NCBI RefSeq assembly: GCF_000334215.1
Contig: NZ_AMQY01000023.1
Span: 248,001-312,000 of the forward strand
From: Vreelandella jeotgali Hwa
Lineage (GTDB): Bacteria > Pseudomonadota > Gammaproteobacteria > Pseudomonadales > Halomonadaceae
Length of the DNA: 64,000 nucleotides
Direction of reading: 5' to 3'
Both the position numbers and the translations under genes were made by a program. A model generated the notes under the pieces. It saw only the letters and a list, made by a program, of their open reading frames with translations. It was not told the origin of the DNA and searched no databases. This document shows, piece by piece, positions 48,182 to 57,366 of the stretch (position 1 is its first letter; each line of letters opens with the position of its first letter).

Positions 48182-48934
48182 TCAGCCGTTCAGGCCGAGC
48201 ATCGCCGCCAGCCGTTCGGGCGGTACAAAGCCCGGTACCATCCTGCCGTTGGGCAGGATAATCGCCGGCGTGCCTTCAACGCCCAGCTCCAGGCCCAGCT
48301 GATGCTGCTCGGCCACGGGGTTATCGCAGTCGGCAGCGCCCGACAAAGTCTCGTCGTCAAACGCCGCGCTCATCGCCTCGCCGGGATTGTCGCTACACCA
48401 GGCCTGCTGCATGACCCGAGCCGCCGGGCTTTGCATGCCCCCGCGAGGAAAGGCCATGTAGCGCACCGCGATACCGCGGTCATTGAGCTCGGGCAGGCTC
48501 TCGTGCAGCCGCGTGCAATAGGGGCAGCTGGTATCGGTAAAGACCGTCACGGTCGCTTCGGGCTCGTCCATCCCGCGATAGATGATCTGTTCGCTTTCCG
48601 GCACGTCGGCCAGGGCATCGGCGCGCTCGCGGTTGTTGGCCTGTTCGGACAGGTTGACCAGGTCATCGCCCTGGTTGCGATACAGATCGCCCACGATGAA
48701 GTGGCTACCATCGGCGTTGGCATAAAACGACTCGCCGCCTTTGAGCTGTACATGGTACATGCCGTCCAGCGGCGTTTCGCTGACGCTTTCCACCGGCACC
48801 TGCCGGCCGTTGATTTCCAGGGCGTCGGTAAGCGCCTCGGGGGCTGACTGCGCCTCGGCCAGAGAAGGCAGCAGGGCGCCGGCCAGCGCCATGGCGGACA
48901 GAATCGCAAGGCCTCGAATACGTGTGTATCCCAT
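48182..48934 (-). CDS. dsbC: Periplasmic disulfide isomerase DsbC
   Basis: DsbC repairs wrong disulfides in the periplasm and is kept reduced by DsbD. The 250-residue precursor has a signal peptide ending near LAEA, an N-terminal dimerisation domain and a thioredoxin fold with CPYC at residues 137-140. A second Cys pair (WCSDN and AADCDN) matches the structural disulfide. I start at the ATG at 48934 (MGYTRIRGLAILS), the only start that gives a signal peptide. It lies 10 bp after xerD. Confidence 0.93.
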   Translation of the reverse strand: MGYTRIRGLAILSAMALAGALLPSLAEAQSAPEALTDALEINGRQVPVESVSETPLDGMYHVQLKGGESFYANADGSHFIVGDLYRNQGDDLVNLSEQANNRERADALADVPESEQIIYRGMDEPEATVTVFTDTSCPYCTRLHESLPELNDRGIAVRYMAFPRGGMQSPAARVMQQAWCSDNPGEAMSAAFDDETLSGAADCDNPVAEQHQLGLELGVEGTPAIILPNGRMVPGFVPPERLAAMLGLNG

Positions 48935-48944
48935 AGCGTGTCGT

Positions 48945-49826
48945 TCAACCTCGTGGATGGTGGTCGGCGTGCAGCTGCTCCAGGCGTGCCTGGGCAACGT
49001 GCGTGTATATCTGCGTCGTGGACAGGTCGCTGTGTCCCAGCAGCAGCTGTACGACACGCAAATTGGCCCCGTGATTCAATAGATGCGTGGCAAAGGCATG
49101 GCGCAGGGTGTGCGGCGACAGCGGCGTGGCAATGCCCGCGCGCAGCGCGTGCGCCTTGATGCGATGCCAGAACGTCTGGCGCGTCATGGCCTTGTCGCTT
49201 CGACCGGGAAACAGCGCCGGGCGCGTGACATCGTCCATCAGCGCCGGACGCGCGCTGTCGATATAGCGCGCTAGCCACCAGGCGGCTTCATCGCCCAGCG
49301 GTACCAGGCGGTCCTTGTCGCCCTTGCCGCGCACCCGCACCACGCCCTGGCGCAGGTTGAGCGCATCAACGCTCAAGCCTACAAGCTCGGAGACACGCAG
49401 GCCACAGGCATAAAGCAATTCCAGCATGGTGCGGTCGCGCAGGCCCAGTGCGGTAGCGGTATCCGGCGCGATCAGCAGCTGTTCGACTTCGTCTTCGTCG
49501 AGCACCTCGGGCAATGCCGGGCGCACCGGCGGCAGACGAATGCCCGCCAGCGGGTCGCTGTTGACATGGCCATACAGACGCGCCCAGCGATAAAAACTGC
49601 GCAGACTCGACAGCAGCCGAGCGTTGCTGCGCAGCTGATACCCTTGCGCGCGGCGCGCCTCGAACCAGCCGGTCAGAACGTCCGGCGGCGGCGACGCCAG
49701 CGTATCGGCGGTAGCCGCCAGCGTATCACGCCAGGCCTCCAGGTCGCGCCGGTAAGCCGCGAGCGTATGTTCACTGGCACCGCGCTCAAGCCACTGGGCG
49801 TCGAGAAAGGCATCAATCAGGTCCAT
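48945..49826 (-). CDS. xerD: Site-specific tyrosine recombinase XerD
   Basis: XerD, with XerC, resolves chromosome dimers at dif. The 293 residues include the N-terminal SAM-like core-binding domain and the catalytic domain. The catalytic residues are visible: Arg in ACGLRVSELVG, HTLR and GHSDL (His and Arg), and the nucleophile Tyr in TTQIYTHV. The dsbC-adjacent position favours XerD over XerC. I saw no dif site in the window. Confidence 0.94.
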   Translation of the reverse strand: MDLIDAFLDAQWLERGASEHTLAAYRRDLEAWRDTLAATADTLASPPPDVLTGWFEARRAQGYQLRSNARLLSSLRSFYRWARLYGHVNSDPLAGIRLPPVRPALPEVLDEDEVEQLLIAPDTATALGLRDRTMLELLYACGLRVSELVGLSVDALNLRQGVVRVRGKGDKDRLVPLGDEAAWWLARYIDSARPALMDDVTRPALFPGRSDKAMTRQTFWHRIKAHALRAGIATPLSPHTLRHAFATHLLNHGANLRVVQLLLGHSDLSTTQIYTHVAQARLEQLHADHHPRG

Positions 49827-49880
49827 GGGCGCCGGCCTTGGGGTTCAGTGCCGCGCGGTGACGGCATGTCGGACAAACAA

Positions 49881-49910
49881 AACCCCGCCCCGCTGAGCGG
49901 TGACGGGGTT
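49881..49910 (-). terminator. Terminator of the rpsP-rimM-trmD-rplS operon
   Basis: AACCCCG (49881-49887) pairs with CGGGGTT (49904-49910), with an inner stem (CCGC and GCGG) and a T-rich run following on the minus strand. It lies 56 bp beyond the rplS stop. Confidence 0.82.
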
Positions 49911-49965
49911 CGACAGCGGATCGGCAAGGCTGCCATGCGGGCAGCCTGCCGGCCGGTAGGCTGTC

Positions 49966-50319
49966 TTAGTTCAGCTTTTCCTTGATGCGTGCGGACTTGC
50001 CGCTGCGCTCGCGGAGGTAGTACAGCTTGGCCTGACGAACGTCACCGCGACGCTTGACGTGGATGGAATCCACCAGCGGGCTGTAGGTCTGGAAGGTACG
50101 CTCAACGCCAACGCCGTGGGACGTTTTACGCACGGTGAAAGCGGAGTTCAGACCGCGGTTGCGCTTGCCGATGACCACTCCTTCAAAGGCCTGCAAACGC
50201 TCGCGGTTACCTTCCTTGACCTTGACATCCACGGAGATGGTGTCGCCCGGGGCAAAAGCCGGGATTTCCTTCTCCATCTGCTCGGCTTCAAGCGCCTGGA
50301 TCACCTTGTTCTTGCTCAT
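49966..50319 (-). CDS. rplS: 50S ribosomal protein L19
   Basis: L19 lies at the interface of the subunits. The ATG at 50319 ([20 protein letters not shown]) gives 117 residues; the longer upstream frame is a shadow. The conserved middle reads [19 protein letters not shown] and the end [13 protein letters not shown]. It is last in the rpsP operon, 181 bp after trmD, and is followed by a terminator. Confidence 0.96.
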   Translation of the reverse strand: MSKNKVIQALEAEQMEKEIPAFAPGDTISVDVKVKEGNRERLQAFEGVVIGKRNRGLNSAFTVRKTSHGVGVERTFQTYSPLVDSIHVKRRGDVRQAKLYYLRERSGKSARIKEKLN

Positions 50320-50500
50320 CGTTCTGCTCCTGATATGTCGTGGTGGTTTGCCGCTTGCGTCAATGGGTGGGCAAACCGTGATCCCGGCGCTCAAAGCGAG
50401 TGCGCGGGAGTCGCTGTGGGTGACACAGGTGCGCGGCTCTGGCCGTCGCCCTGCACCGCCGCGCTGCCCGTCCGGCTTACGCCTCACGCCGAGGTGAGCG

Positions 50501-51298
50501 TTACCTGACCTGCCGGGCGGGCAGCCCGTGTTCGCCGATGAATTCATCCAGCAGCTGTCGCCGCTCCCTGTCCAACGCCTGTTCATCCACAAGCTCGGGA
50601 CGCCGAAGCCAGGTACGACCCAGCGACTGTTTCAGGCGCCAGCGCCTGATGGCCGCATGGTTGCCGCTCAACAGCACCTCGGGCACGGATACGCCGTCAA
50701 TCACTTCCGGGCGCGTATAGTGCGGGCAATCCAGCAGGCCTGCGTTGAATGAATCCTCGGTGGCGGAGTCCTGATGCCCGAGCACCCCGGGAATCAGCCT
50801 TGCCGCCGCGTCAATCAGCACCATCGCCGGCAGCTCGCCGCCGCTCAGCACATAGTCGCCGATCGACCACTCTTCATCGATATCATGCTCGACCACGCGC
50901 TCGTCGATACCTTCGTAGCGCCCGGCCACGACCACCAGCGGCCCCTGCTCCACCAGCGTTCTGACGCCCTGCTGGTCGAGCGTGCGGCCCTGGGGCGACA
51001 GATAAATCACCCGCGGCGCCTGGCCCGTGGCCGCTTCTGCCCGGTGGCGGGCATCGGCAATCGCGCCGCGCAGGGTATCCACCTTCATCAGCATGCCCGG
51101 CCCGCCGCCGTAGGGGCGGTCGTCCACGCTGCGGTGGCGATCGGTGGCGTACTCGCGCGGGTTCCAGTACTCCAGGGTCAGCCGGCCCTTTTCCACCGCG
51201 CGGCCGGTGACACCGTGCTCGGTGAGCGCCCCGAACATCTCGGGAAACAGCGATACCACGCCAACCCAGAGATTGTCCTCTGCCTGCGTTGCCGACAC
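50501..51298 (-). CDS. trmD: tRNA m1G37 methyltransferase
   Basis: TrmD methylates G37 of tRNAs to prevent frameshifting; it is an essential trefoil-knot SPOUT enzyme. The knot loop reads [14 protein letters not shown] and the SAM region [30 protein letters not shown] contains the conserved catalytic Asp. At 265 residues it has the usual length. It starts with GTG at 51298, two bases after the rimM stop. Confidence 0.96.
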   Translation of the reverse strand: MSATQAEDNLWVGVVSLFPEMFGALTEHGVTGRAVEKGRLTLEYWNPREYATDRHRSVDDRPYGGGPGMLMKVDTLRGAIADARHRAEAATGQAPRVIYLSPQGRTLDQQGVRTLVEQGPLVVVAGRYEGIDERVVEHDIDEEWSIGDYVLSGGELPAMVLIDAAARLIPGVLGHQDSATEDSFNAGLLDCPHYTRPEVIDGVSVPEVLLSGNHAAIRRWRLKQSLGRTWLRRPELVDEQALDRERRQLLDEFIGEHGLPARQVR

Positions 51299-51300
51299 GG

Positions 51301-51870
51301 CTAAAAGTCCGGATCCCAGTCGACGCGCATCCAGCCGGCCTCCGGGTCCACCTCAACGATCACGTCGTCGGGCAGGTACGGCAACAGCCGCTCGCGCCGG
51401 TCGATGGACTCGCGGTCGCCGCGCACGATCATGACATCGTTGGCGCCGGTCTCGAACAGGCCCGTGACCCGTCCCAACCGGTCGCCGGCACGGGTGAAGA
51501 CCGCCAGGCCCTCAAGCTCGTGCCAGTAGTACTCGTCGTCGGCCAGCTCGGGCAGTTCGGCCTTGGGCATGACGATTTCCGCCTGCACCAGCGCCTCGGC
51601 GGCATTGCGGTCGGCCACGCCGTCAAGCGATACCACCAGCGCCTTGCCCTGCCGACGCCCCTGAATGACCGGGTAGCGCGTCAGGCGTTGGCCCTGGCGC
51701 AACCACCATTCAGAGTAGTCAAAAATGCTGTCCACGGGGCTGGTATAGGCGTACACCTTGAGCCAGCCGTGAATACCGTGGGGGCTGGTCAGCTTGCCCA
51801 GCACGACACAGTCTTCCGTCGCGGCGTACTCGGCGCCGGAAGACGACGTATTGCGTACGGGATCGGACAT
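51301..51870 (-). CDS. rimM: 16S rRNA processing protein RimM
   Basis: RimM assists maturation of the 30S head and binds S19. The 189 residues comprise an N-terminal beta-barrel ([20 protein letters not shown]) and a C-terminal PRC-barrel ([13 protein letters not shown]). It lies between rpsP and trmD in the standard operon and is not otherwise unusual, apart from a slightly longer acidic N-terminus. Confidence 0.95.
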   Translation of the reverse strand: MSDPVRNTSSSGAEYAATEDCVVLGKLTSPHGIHGWLKVYAYTSPVDSIFDYSEWWLRQGQRLTRYPVIQGRRQGKALVVSLDGVADRNAAEALVQAEIVMPKAELPELADDEYYWHELEGLAVFTRAGDRLGRVTGLFETGANDVMIVRGDRESIDRRERLLPYLPDDVIVEVDPEAGWMRVDWDPDF

Positions 51871-51903
51871 CAGCGCACCTCGGCCGACAGCATGGCAGCG
51901 GGC

Positions 51904-52152
51904 TTACGCCTGCTTGCCGGCTTCCTTGACCAGCTCGGCAACGCGGTTGGAGAGCTGCGCGCCCTGACCCTGCCAGTGGGCGATGCGATCGAGATCGATA
52001 CGCAGACGCTCCTGCTGACCGCGGGCGACCGGGTTGAAAAAGCCCACGCGCTCGATAAAGCGGCCGTCACGCGGCTTGCGCGAATCGGTCACGGACAGGT
52101 GATAAAAGGGACGCTTCTTGGCGCCGCTGCGTGCCAGACGAATAGTAACCAT
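51904..52152 (-). CDS. rpsP: 30S ribosomal protein S16
   Basis: S16 nucleates folding of the 16S 5' domain. The 82 residues start [20 protein letters not shown] and are unmistakable. It is the first gene of rpsP-rimM-trmD-rplS. The promoter should lie in 52153-52380, in front of the large palindrome at 52388-52496, but I see no convincing hexamer pair there. Confidence 0.97.
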   Translation of the reverse strand: MVTIRLARSGAKKRPFYHLSVTDSRKPRDGRFIERVGFFNPVARGQQERLRIDLDRIAHWQGQGAQLSNRVAELVKEAGKQA

Positions 52153-52387
52153 ACGATAAACATCCTTCGGTTGCGGTTACGAGAGCGCCACCCTGCGGGG
52201 CTATCCCCCACACCGGAAAAAACCGGACGCTCTGTAAAAAATCAAATTCTCGGAATGAAGCGGGCTGCTTCAACCTTCAGGGGCGACGCCAAGGACGCAA
52301 CGCCCACGCATGAAGGGGCCGCATTCTACGCAAATGCGCCGCTTTTGGAAAGCCTGACGCAAGAAAAGCCAAGGAGTTCTCAATCAC

Positions 52388-52496
52388 CCGGGGAGCCGTC
52401 AACAGGTCGGCGAGGGGCGCTATCAATCCCTCCCTGGACGCTATCTACGCCATCCCTGGCGTAGAACCCCTCTTCGACCTGTCCTCGGCTCCCCGG
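52388..52496. repeat. 109-nt compound palindrome (REP-like element)
   Basis: Nested complementary arms are perfect: CCGGGGAGCCG (52388-52398) with CGGCTCCCCGG (52486-52496), AGGTCG (52404-52409) with CGACCT (52475-52480), and GAGGGG (52412-52417) with CCCCTC (52467-52472). Inside is a separate hairpin, CTACGCC (52445-52451) with GGCGTAG (52458-52464). The element sits between ffh and rpsP. It looks like a chromosomal interspersed palindrome, but only one copy is in this window. Confidence 0.8.
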
Positions 52497-52517
52497 CATA
52501 GCCAGCGGCAATACCCT

Positions 52518-52547
52518 TTCACGAAAAGCCCGTTCACGAAAAGCCCG
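52518..52547. repeat. 15-bp tandem duplication next to the ffh stop
   Basis: TTCACGAAAAGCCCG occurs twice without a gap, 8 bp beyond the ffh stop and 21 bp from the palindromic element. It may reflect slippage at that element. Confidence 0.85.
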
Positions 52548-52554
52548 GTGCCGG

Positions 52555-53979
52555 CTAGCGCCGCGGCAAACCACCCGGGCCGCCCATGCCACCGGGGCCA
52601 CCAGGGCCACCCATACCGCCAGGGCCGCCCATGCCGCCGGGCATCTGTCCGCCCATGCCGCGCATCATTTTCTGCATGCCGCCTTTCTTGCCGGCCTTTT
52701 TCATCATTTTCTGCATCTGCTTGTGCTGCTTGAGCAGACGGTTGAGATCGGGCACCTGAAGCCCGGCGCCGGCAACAATCCGGCGCTTGCGCGAGCCGTT
52801 GATGATCTCGGGCTTGTGGCGCTCCCCGGGCGTCATGGAGTCGATCAGCGTTTCCAGCTTGCCCAGCTCCTTTTCCGGCCCAGGCCCCTGCGCCATTTCG
52901 GCCATCTGGCCCATGCCCGGCATTTTGCTCATCAGGCCGCCCATGCCGCCCATCTTCTTGAGCTGCTGGAGCTGTTCGCGGAAATCTTCCAGATCAAAGC
53001 CGTTGCCCTTTTTGACCTTTTTGGCCAGCTTGTCGGCCTTGTCCTTGTCGACGGTGCGCTCGGCTTCCTCGATCAGCGAGAGCATGTCGCCCATGCCCAG
53101 AATCCGCGAGGCCACGCGATCCGGGTGGAACGGCTCCAGAGCATCGACCTTCTCGCCCATGCCCATGAACTTGATCGGCTTGCCGGTGACATGGCGCACC
53201 GACAGCGCCGCACCGCCCCGGGCGTCGCCGTCGGCCTTGGTCAGAATAACGCCGGACAGCGGCAACGCCTCATGGAAGGCCCTGGCGGTATTCACCGCGT
53301 CCTGGCCGGTCATGGCGTCGACCACAAACAGGGTCTCATCCGGGGTCACCGCCTGATGCAGCGCCTGGATTTCGTCCATCATCGCTTCATCGATGGCCAG
53401 CCGGCCGGCCGTGTCGATGAGGACCACGTCGTGGAACTGGATTTTGGCGTGGTGCATCGCCGCTTTGACGATATCCACCGGCTTCTGGCTCGAATCCGAG
53501 GGGAAGAAGTCGACCTCGACTTCCTTTGCCAGGGTTTCCAGCTGATCAATCGCCGCCGGGCGGTAGATGTCGGCAGAGACTACCAGCACCTTGCGGTTCT
53601 CGCGCTCGCGCAGATAGCGCGCAAGCTTGGCCACCGAGGTGGTTTTACCCGCGCCCTGGAGTCCGGCCATCAGTACCCCGGCCGGCGAGCCCTTGAGCGT
53701 CAGGCCTTCGTTGGCCTCGCCCATGATGGTTTCCAGCTCCTGCTGGACGATCTTGACGAACTGCTGGCCCGGCGAGAGGCTGCTGGAGACCTCCTGCCCT
53801 ACGGCGCGCTCGCGCACGCGATCGACAAAGGCCTTGACCACCGGCAGAGCCACATCGGCCTCCAGCAACGCACGGCGCACCTCGCGCAGGGTATCCTTGA
53901 TGTTATCGTCGGTCAGGCGCGCCTGACCCTTGACGGTTTTCAGCGTCTGCGACAGACGCTCGCTGAGATTCTGAAACAT
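52555..53979 (-). CDS. ffh: Signal recognition particle protein Ffh
   Basis: Ffh with 4.5S RNA binds signal sequences and docks on FtsY. The 474 residues contain the NG domain (GLQGAGKTTSVAKL, DTAGRL, TKADGDARGG) and the Met-rich M domain with the RNA-binding motif (SRKRRIVAGAG). The C-terminus ends in a long Gly/Met/Pro repeat (blocks of GGPGGMG) of about 30 residues, longer than in E. coli. The gene reads toward the rpsP operon but is separated from it by 402 bp containing the palindromic element. Confidence 0.96.
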   Translation of the reverse strand: MFQNLSERLSQTLKTVKGQARLTDDNIKDTLREVRRALLEADVALPVVKAFVDRVRERAVGQEVSSSLSPGQQFVKIVQQELETIMGEANEGLTLKGSPAGVLMAGLQGAGKTTSVAKLARYLRERENRKVLVVSADIYRPAAIDQLETLAKEVEVDFFPSDSSQKPVDIVKAAMHHAKIQFHDVVLIDTAGRLAIDEAMMDEIQALHQAVTPDETLFVVDAMTGQDAVNTARAFHEALPLSGVILTKADGDARGGAALSVRHVTGKPIKFMGMGEKVDALEPFHPDRVASRILGMGDMLSLIEEAERTVDKDKADKLAKKVKKGNGFDLEDFREQLQQLKKMGGMGGLMSKMPGMGQMAEMAQGPGPEKELGKLETLIDSMTPGERHKPEIINGSRKRRIVAGAGLQVPDLNRLLKQHKQMQKMMKKAGKKGGMQKMMRGMGGQMPGGMGGPGGMGGPGGPGGMGGPGGLPRR

Positions 53980-54465
53980 GGGGCTAACGCTCTGATAAAA
54001 TTATGACGATGATTATACGCGCTGGTGCCGCTAGTCTCCATCCGCAGGGCAATCGCACGTAAATAACGCTTCTCATTTACTTGAGGCTAAATAGCGAAAT
54101 TGATCGATAGCTGACCAATTTAAATAACCTCTAGCTATCGGTTATTTCTATTCTATTCCGAAGTTTGATTGATAGTGCGGAGTAAGGCGATCAAACGCTG
54201 ACCTAATTGAGAACCGTTCTAGTTATGCGATAGCCCTATCTCCATCCGTCACCGCTGTGCGAGACCGCGAGGATTCGTTATAGTAGCGGCTTGGAGAGTA
54301 ATGGCCCGGTCAGCCCATACCGGCATCGCACGGCCGGCGTGCCGGCGGCGACCGTGATTATTTCCACGACACCATTTTTTACGAGACTAGTGCCACAAGT
54401 TTTACGAGACCAGTGTCACAAGACCCGTCTCACAACACTGCGCCACCGGGCGCACGGATTGCATC
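53980..54465. other. AT-rich divergent intergenic region with overlapping inverted repeats
   Basis: The stretch from about 54055 to 54235 is strikingly AT-rich against its GC-rich surroundings. CGATAGCT (54105-54112) can pair with AGCTATCG (54133-54140), while AAATAACC (54122-54129) can pair with GGTTATTT (54140-54147). The two hairpins share bases and exclude each other. AGAAC and GTTCT form a further 11-base palindrome at 54210-54220. Near-direct repeats ATTGATCGATAG and TTTGATTGATAG flank the hairpins. It must hold the promoters of ffh (minus) and the YpjD-like gene (plus); no gene is seen. Confidence 0.6.
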
Positions 54466-55263
54466 ATGCAGGCGCTGCCTTTCGCCACGATAGCTCTTGT
54501 TCTCTATCTTGCCGCTGCCATCTGGCAGGGCATGACGCTGCTGCGCCGCGTACCACCCCGCCGGGGTATCGTGCGTGTGATGGGCGCTCTGGCGCTACTG
54601 CTTCACATCCCGGTGATCGTCGAGCTGCTTGAACGCACGCCGGGCTTTTTGCCCGGCTTTACCACCAGCGTGGCGCTGTTCATGGCGGTGGCCGCCAACC
54701 TGGTGCTGGTGGCCAGCCTGTTCAAGCCGGTGCTCAACGCGGGGATCGCGCTGTTTCCGCTGGCCGGAATAGCACTGTTAATCGCCACCGGGCTCCCCAG
54801 CCACGGCATCGAAGGCGGCATTACCCCGGGCATTCTGTTGCACATCGTTACCTCCACGCTGGCCTTTGCCCTGCTCGCCATTGCCGCCGTTCAGGCCGTG
54901 CTGGTGGGGCTGCAGAACCAGGCGCTGCGCCACCATCACATCCGCGGCATCGTCCAGTCGCTGCCGCCGCTGACCACCATGGAGCGGCTGCTGTTCGAGC
55001 TGATCTGGGCGGGCATGGTGCTGTTGACCATTTCGATGGTCAGCGGCGCCATCTTCATCGACAACCTCTTCGCCCAGCACCTGGCGCACAAAACCGTGCT
55101 CTCACTGGTGGCCTGGGGCGTGCTGGCGGCGCTGCTGATCGGCCGCCACCGCTTTGGCTGGCGCGGCATGCGCGCGGTCAAATGGACGTTGTCCGGCTGC
55201 GGCCTGCTTCTGCTGGCCTACTTCGGCAGCAAGTTCGTGCTGGAAATTCTGCTCACCCCCTGA
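54466..55263 (+). CDS. YpjD/CcsA-like inner membrane protein
   Basis: The 265-residue protein has about eight membrane segments and resembles the CcsA/HemX-like family of which E. coli YpjD, also next to ffh, is a member. CcsA proteins carry heme for cytochrome c assembly. This shorter relative keeps the tail-end ELIWAGMVLLTISMVSGAIF segment and several membrane His residues, but lacks an obvious tryptophan-rich WWD heme motif, so heme handling is unproven. It is followed, 107 bp later, by a CorC-type gene. Confidence 0.85.
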   Translation: MQALPFATIALVLYLAAAIWQGMTLLRRVPPRRGIVRVMGALALLLHIPVIVELLERTPGFLPGFTTSVALFMAVAANLVLVASLFKPVLNAGIALFPLAGIALLIATGLPSHGIEGGITPGILLHIVTSTLAFALLAIAAVQAVLVGLQNQALRHHHIRGIVQSLPPLTTMERLLFELIWAGMVLLTISMVSGAIFIDNLFAQHLAHKTVLSLVAWGVLAALLIGRHRFGWRGMRAVKWTLSGCGLLLLAYFGSKFVLEILLTP

Positions 55264-55370
55264 TCCGGCCGCGCCCACCTCTCCGATGGATCAACGCTGC
55301 TTGACACGCCATGCCGGGCTTTTGAAAATCAGGCGCCGAAACGCGCTTGCGACCAAAAAGGAATTTCACC

Positions 55371-56654
55371 TTGAGCGACGACTTTCCCGCGGGGTTATTG
55401 TTCAGTCTGCTGGTTTTGCTGATCGTGCTGTCGGCGTTTTTCTCCAGTTCCGAAACCGGCATGATGTCGATCAATCGCTATCGCCTGAATCACCATGCCG
55501 GCGCCGGCGACAGCCGCGCACAGCGCGTGGTGCGCCTGCTCTCGCGGCCCGACCGCCTGATCGGCATGATCCTGATCGGCAACAACTTCATCAACAACCT
55601 CGCGGCGTCGATCGCCACCATCATCGCCATTCACTTTTTCGGCGAAGTCTCGGGGCCGGCCATTGCCACGGCGCTATTGACCATTGCCATCCTGATTTTT
55701 TCCGAGGTAACGCCCAAGACCTACGCCGCTATCAAGCCCGAGCGCATCGCCTATCCGGCGTCGTATATTCTCGAACCGCTGCTCAAGCTGCTCTACCCGC
55801 TGGTGTGGCTGGTCAACATGATCTCCAACGGCCTTTTGCGGCTGGCCGGGGTCAAACGCGTCGACGGCGGCGCCGAAAACCTGACCCGCGACGAGCTGCG
55901 CACCGTGGTTCACGAAGCCGGCACGCTGATTCCCGACCGCCACCAGGCCATGTTGCTGTCGATCCTGGATCTGGAAAATGTCACCGTCAACGACATCATG
56001 GTGCCCCGCCACGAGGTGGTCGGCATCGACCTGGACCACAGCCTCGAAGAGATTCTGACCCGTATCCGCACCAGCCAGCATACGCGGCTGCCGGTCTTCA
56101 AGGGCGATATCAACAACATCATCGGCATGCTGCACCTGCGCAACGCCGCGCGCTTTCTGTCCCGCGGCGAGGTCACCAAGGCCGCCATTGTGCAGGAAGC
56201 ACGGGAACCCTACTTCATCCCCGAATCCACTCCGCTGCATACCCAGATGCTGAATTTCCAGCAGCAAAAGCGCCGCATCGGCATCGTGGTGGACGAATAC
56301 GGCGACGTGGAAGGCCTGGCGACCCTGGAAGACATACTCGAGGAAATCGTCGGCGAGTTCACCACCGACGTGTCGGAGTCCCGGGTTATCTACCCGCAGG
56401 ACGACGGCAGCCACATTATTGAAGGCACCGCGCACATCCGCGAGATCAACAAGGCGCTGGGCTGGCAGCTACCCACCAACGGGCCCAAGACGCTGAACGG
56501 GCTGATTCTGGAACACCTGGAGGCCTTTCCTCGCGGGCCGGCGAGTCTGGAAATCGGCAACGTGCGGCTGGAAATCCTCGATATCCGCGACAACCTGGTA
56601 ACCTCGGCGCGCTGCTGGAAGCCCGCACGGCGCCAGGCCCGGGTATCGCACTAG
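55371..56654 (+). CDS. CNNM/CorC-family membrane transporter (CorB/YfjD-like)
   Basis: The 427-residue protein has an N-terminal DUF21/CNNM membrane domain (LSAFFSSSETGMMSINRYRL, conserved Ser and Glu), two CBS domains (about residues 190-320, NDIMVPRHEVVGID and VVDEYGDVEGLATLEDIL) and a C-terminal CorC-HlyC domain. CNNM/CorC proteins are linked to magnesium efflux or resistance. The start is a TTG at 55371 (LSDDFPAGLL), eight bases after AAGGA; no suitable ATG exists. It commonly follows ypjD in gammaproteobacteria. Confidence 0.9.
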   Translation: MSDDFPAGLLFSLLVLLIVLSAFFSSSETGMMSINRYRLNHHAGAGDSRAQRVVRLLSRPDRLIGMILIGNNFINNLAASIATIIAIHFFGEVSGPAIATALLTIAILIFSEVTPKTYAAIKPERIAYPASYILEPLLKLLYPLVWLVNMISNGLLRLAGVKRVDGGAENLTRDELRTVVHEAGTLIPDRHQAMLLSILDLENVTVNDIMVPRHEVVGIDLDHSLEEILTRIRTSQHTRLPVFKGDINNIIGMLHLRNAARFLSRGEVTKAAIVQEAREPYFIPESTPLHTQMLNFQQQKRRIGIVVDEYGDVEGLATLEDILEEIVGEFTTDVSESRVIYPQDDGSHIIEGTAHIREINKALGWQLPTNGPKTLNGLILEHLEAFPRGPASLEIGNVRLEILDIRDNLVTSARCWKPARRQARVSH

Positions 56655-56673
56655 CCACCGCCGGGCCAGCGCG

Positions 56674-57366
56674 TTAGCGGTCGCCTGCCCGCCGGCGATC
56701 TTCGACGCTTTCCCCCGCGGCCGCTCTGAGAACCCGCACCCGGGCTTCAAGATAATGGCGCAGCGCCTGGTGCTCGACGCTGCCGGGTGCCGCCGGCTCG
56801 CCGAAGTGCAGGCTGACCCGAGCGCGAAAGCGGCGCGGCCGCGTCGCCAGCGCCGGGCCGCCCCGGTGCGATGTCCATGAGCCCCAGAGCCCGGCCAGCC
56901 CGGCCGGGACTACCGGCACCCGGTTGCGCGCCAGAATCGCCTCCAGCCCGCGGCGGAACCGGTGCATTTCGCCGTCGGGGGTCAGGCGGCCTTCGGGAAA
57001 CACCATGACCACCTCGCCGTTGGCCAGCGCGGTGCTGATGTCGTCGAGCGCGCGCCGCAGCGAGCCGGGGTCACGCCGTTCGGACTCGATGGGAATCGCT
57101 CCGACCAGGCAAAACAGCCACTTGAGCCAGGGCGAATCGTAAATCGGCTGGTCCATCACGAAGCGCAGCGGACGCGGGCAGGCGCCACCCAGCACCAGCG
57201 CATCCATATAGCTGACGTGATTGCACACCACCAGCGCTGCCCCCTCGCGGGGCACATGCTCGCGGCCGCGCACCCTGAGCCGATAGCACAGGCGCACCAG
57301 CGCCAGAAACACATAGCGAATGCAGCGGCGCACAACCAGGCGCGGCTTGCGGGGGCGATCCCTCAC
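56674..57366 (-). CDS. 1-acyl-sn-glycerol-3-phosphate acyltransferase-type protein
   Basis: PlsC-like enzymes acylate lysophosphatidate or related acceptors. The 230 residues contain the catalytic motif HVSYMD (His50 and Asp55) and the binding motif VFPEGRLT near residue 120, both intact, with an N-terminal hydrophobic stretch. I start at the GTG at 57366, which overlaps the TetR stop by 4 bases (GTGA); the frame runs further but only inside the regulator gene. The acceptor lipid cannot be assigned, and it may not be the housekeeping PlsC. Confidence 0.88.
   Translation of the reverse strand: MRDRPRKPRLVVRRCIRYVFLALVRLCYRLRVRGREHVPREGAALVVCNHVSYMDALVLGGACPRPLRFVMDQPIYDSPWLKWLFCLVGAIPIESERRDPGSLRRALDDISTALANGEVVMVFPEGRLTPDGEMHRFRRGLEAILARNRVPVVPAGLAGLWGSWTSHRGGPALATRPRRFRARVSLHFGEPAAPGSVEHQALRHYLEARVRVLRAAAGESVEDRRRAGDR

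Noticed and set aside
43593..48302. Long plus-strand frames across recJ and hom (about 570 and 510 codons)
   Set aside because: They mirror the conserved xerD-dsbC-hom-thrC-recJ genes and have no independent start signals.
52380..52610. A 76-codon minus-strand frame through the palindrome
   Set aside because: It only spans the palindromic element and the end of ffh in another frame; the coding look comes from the repeat.
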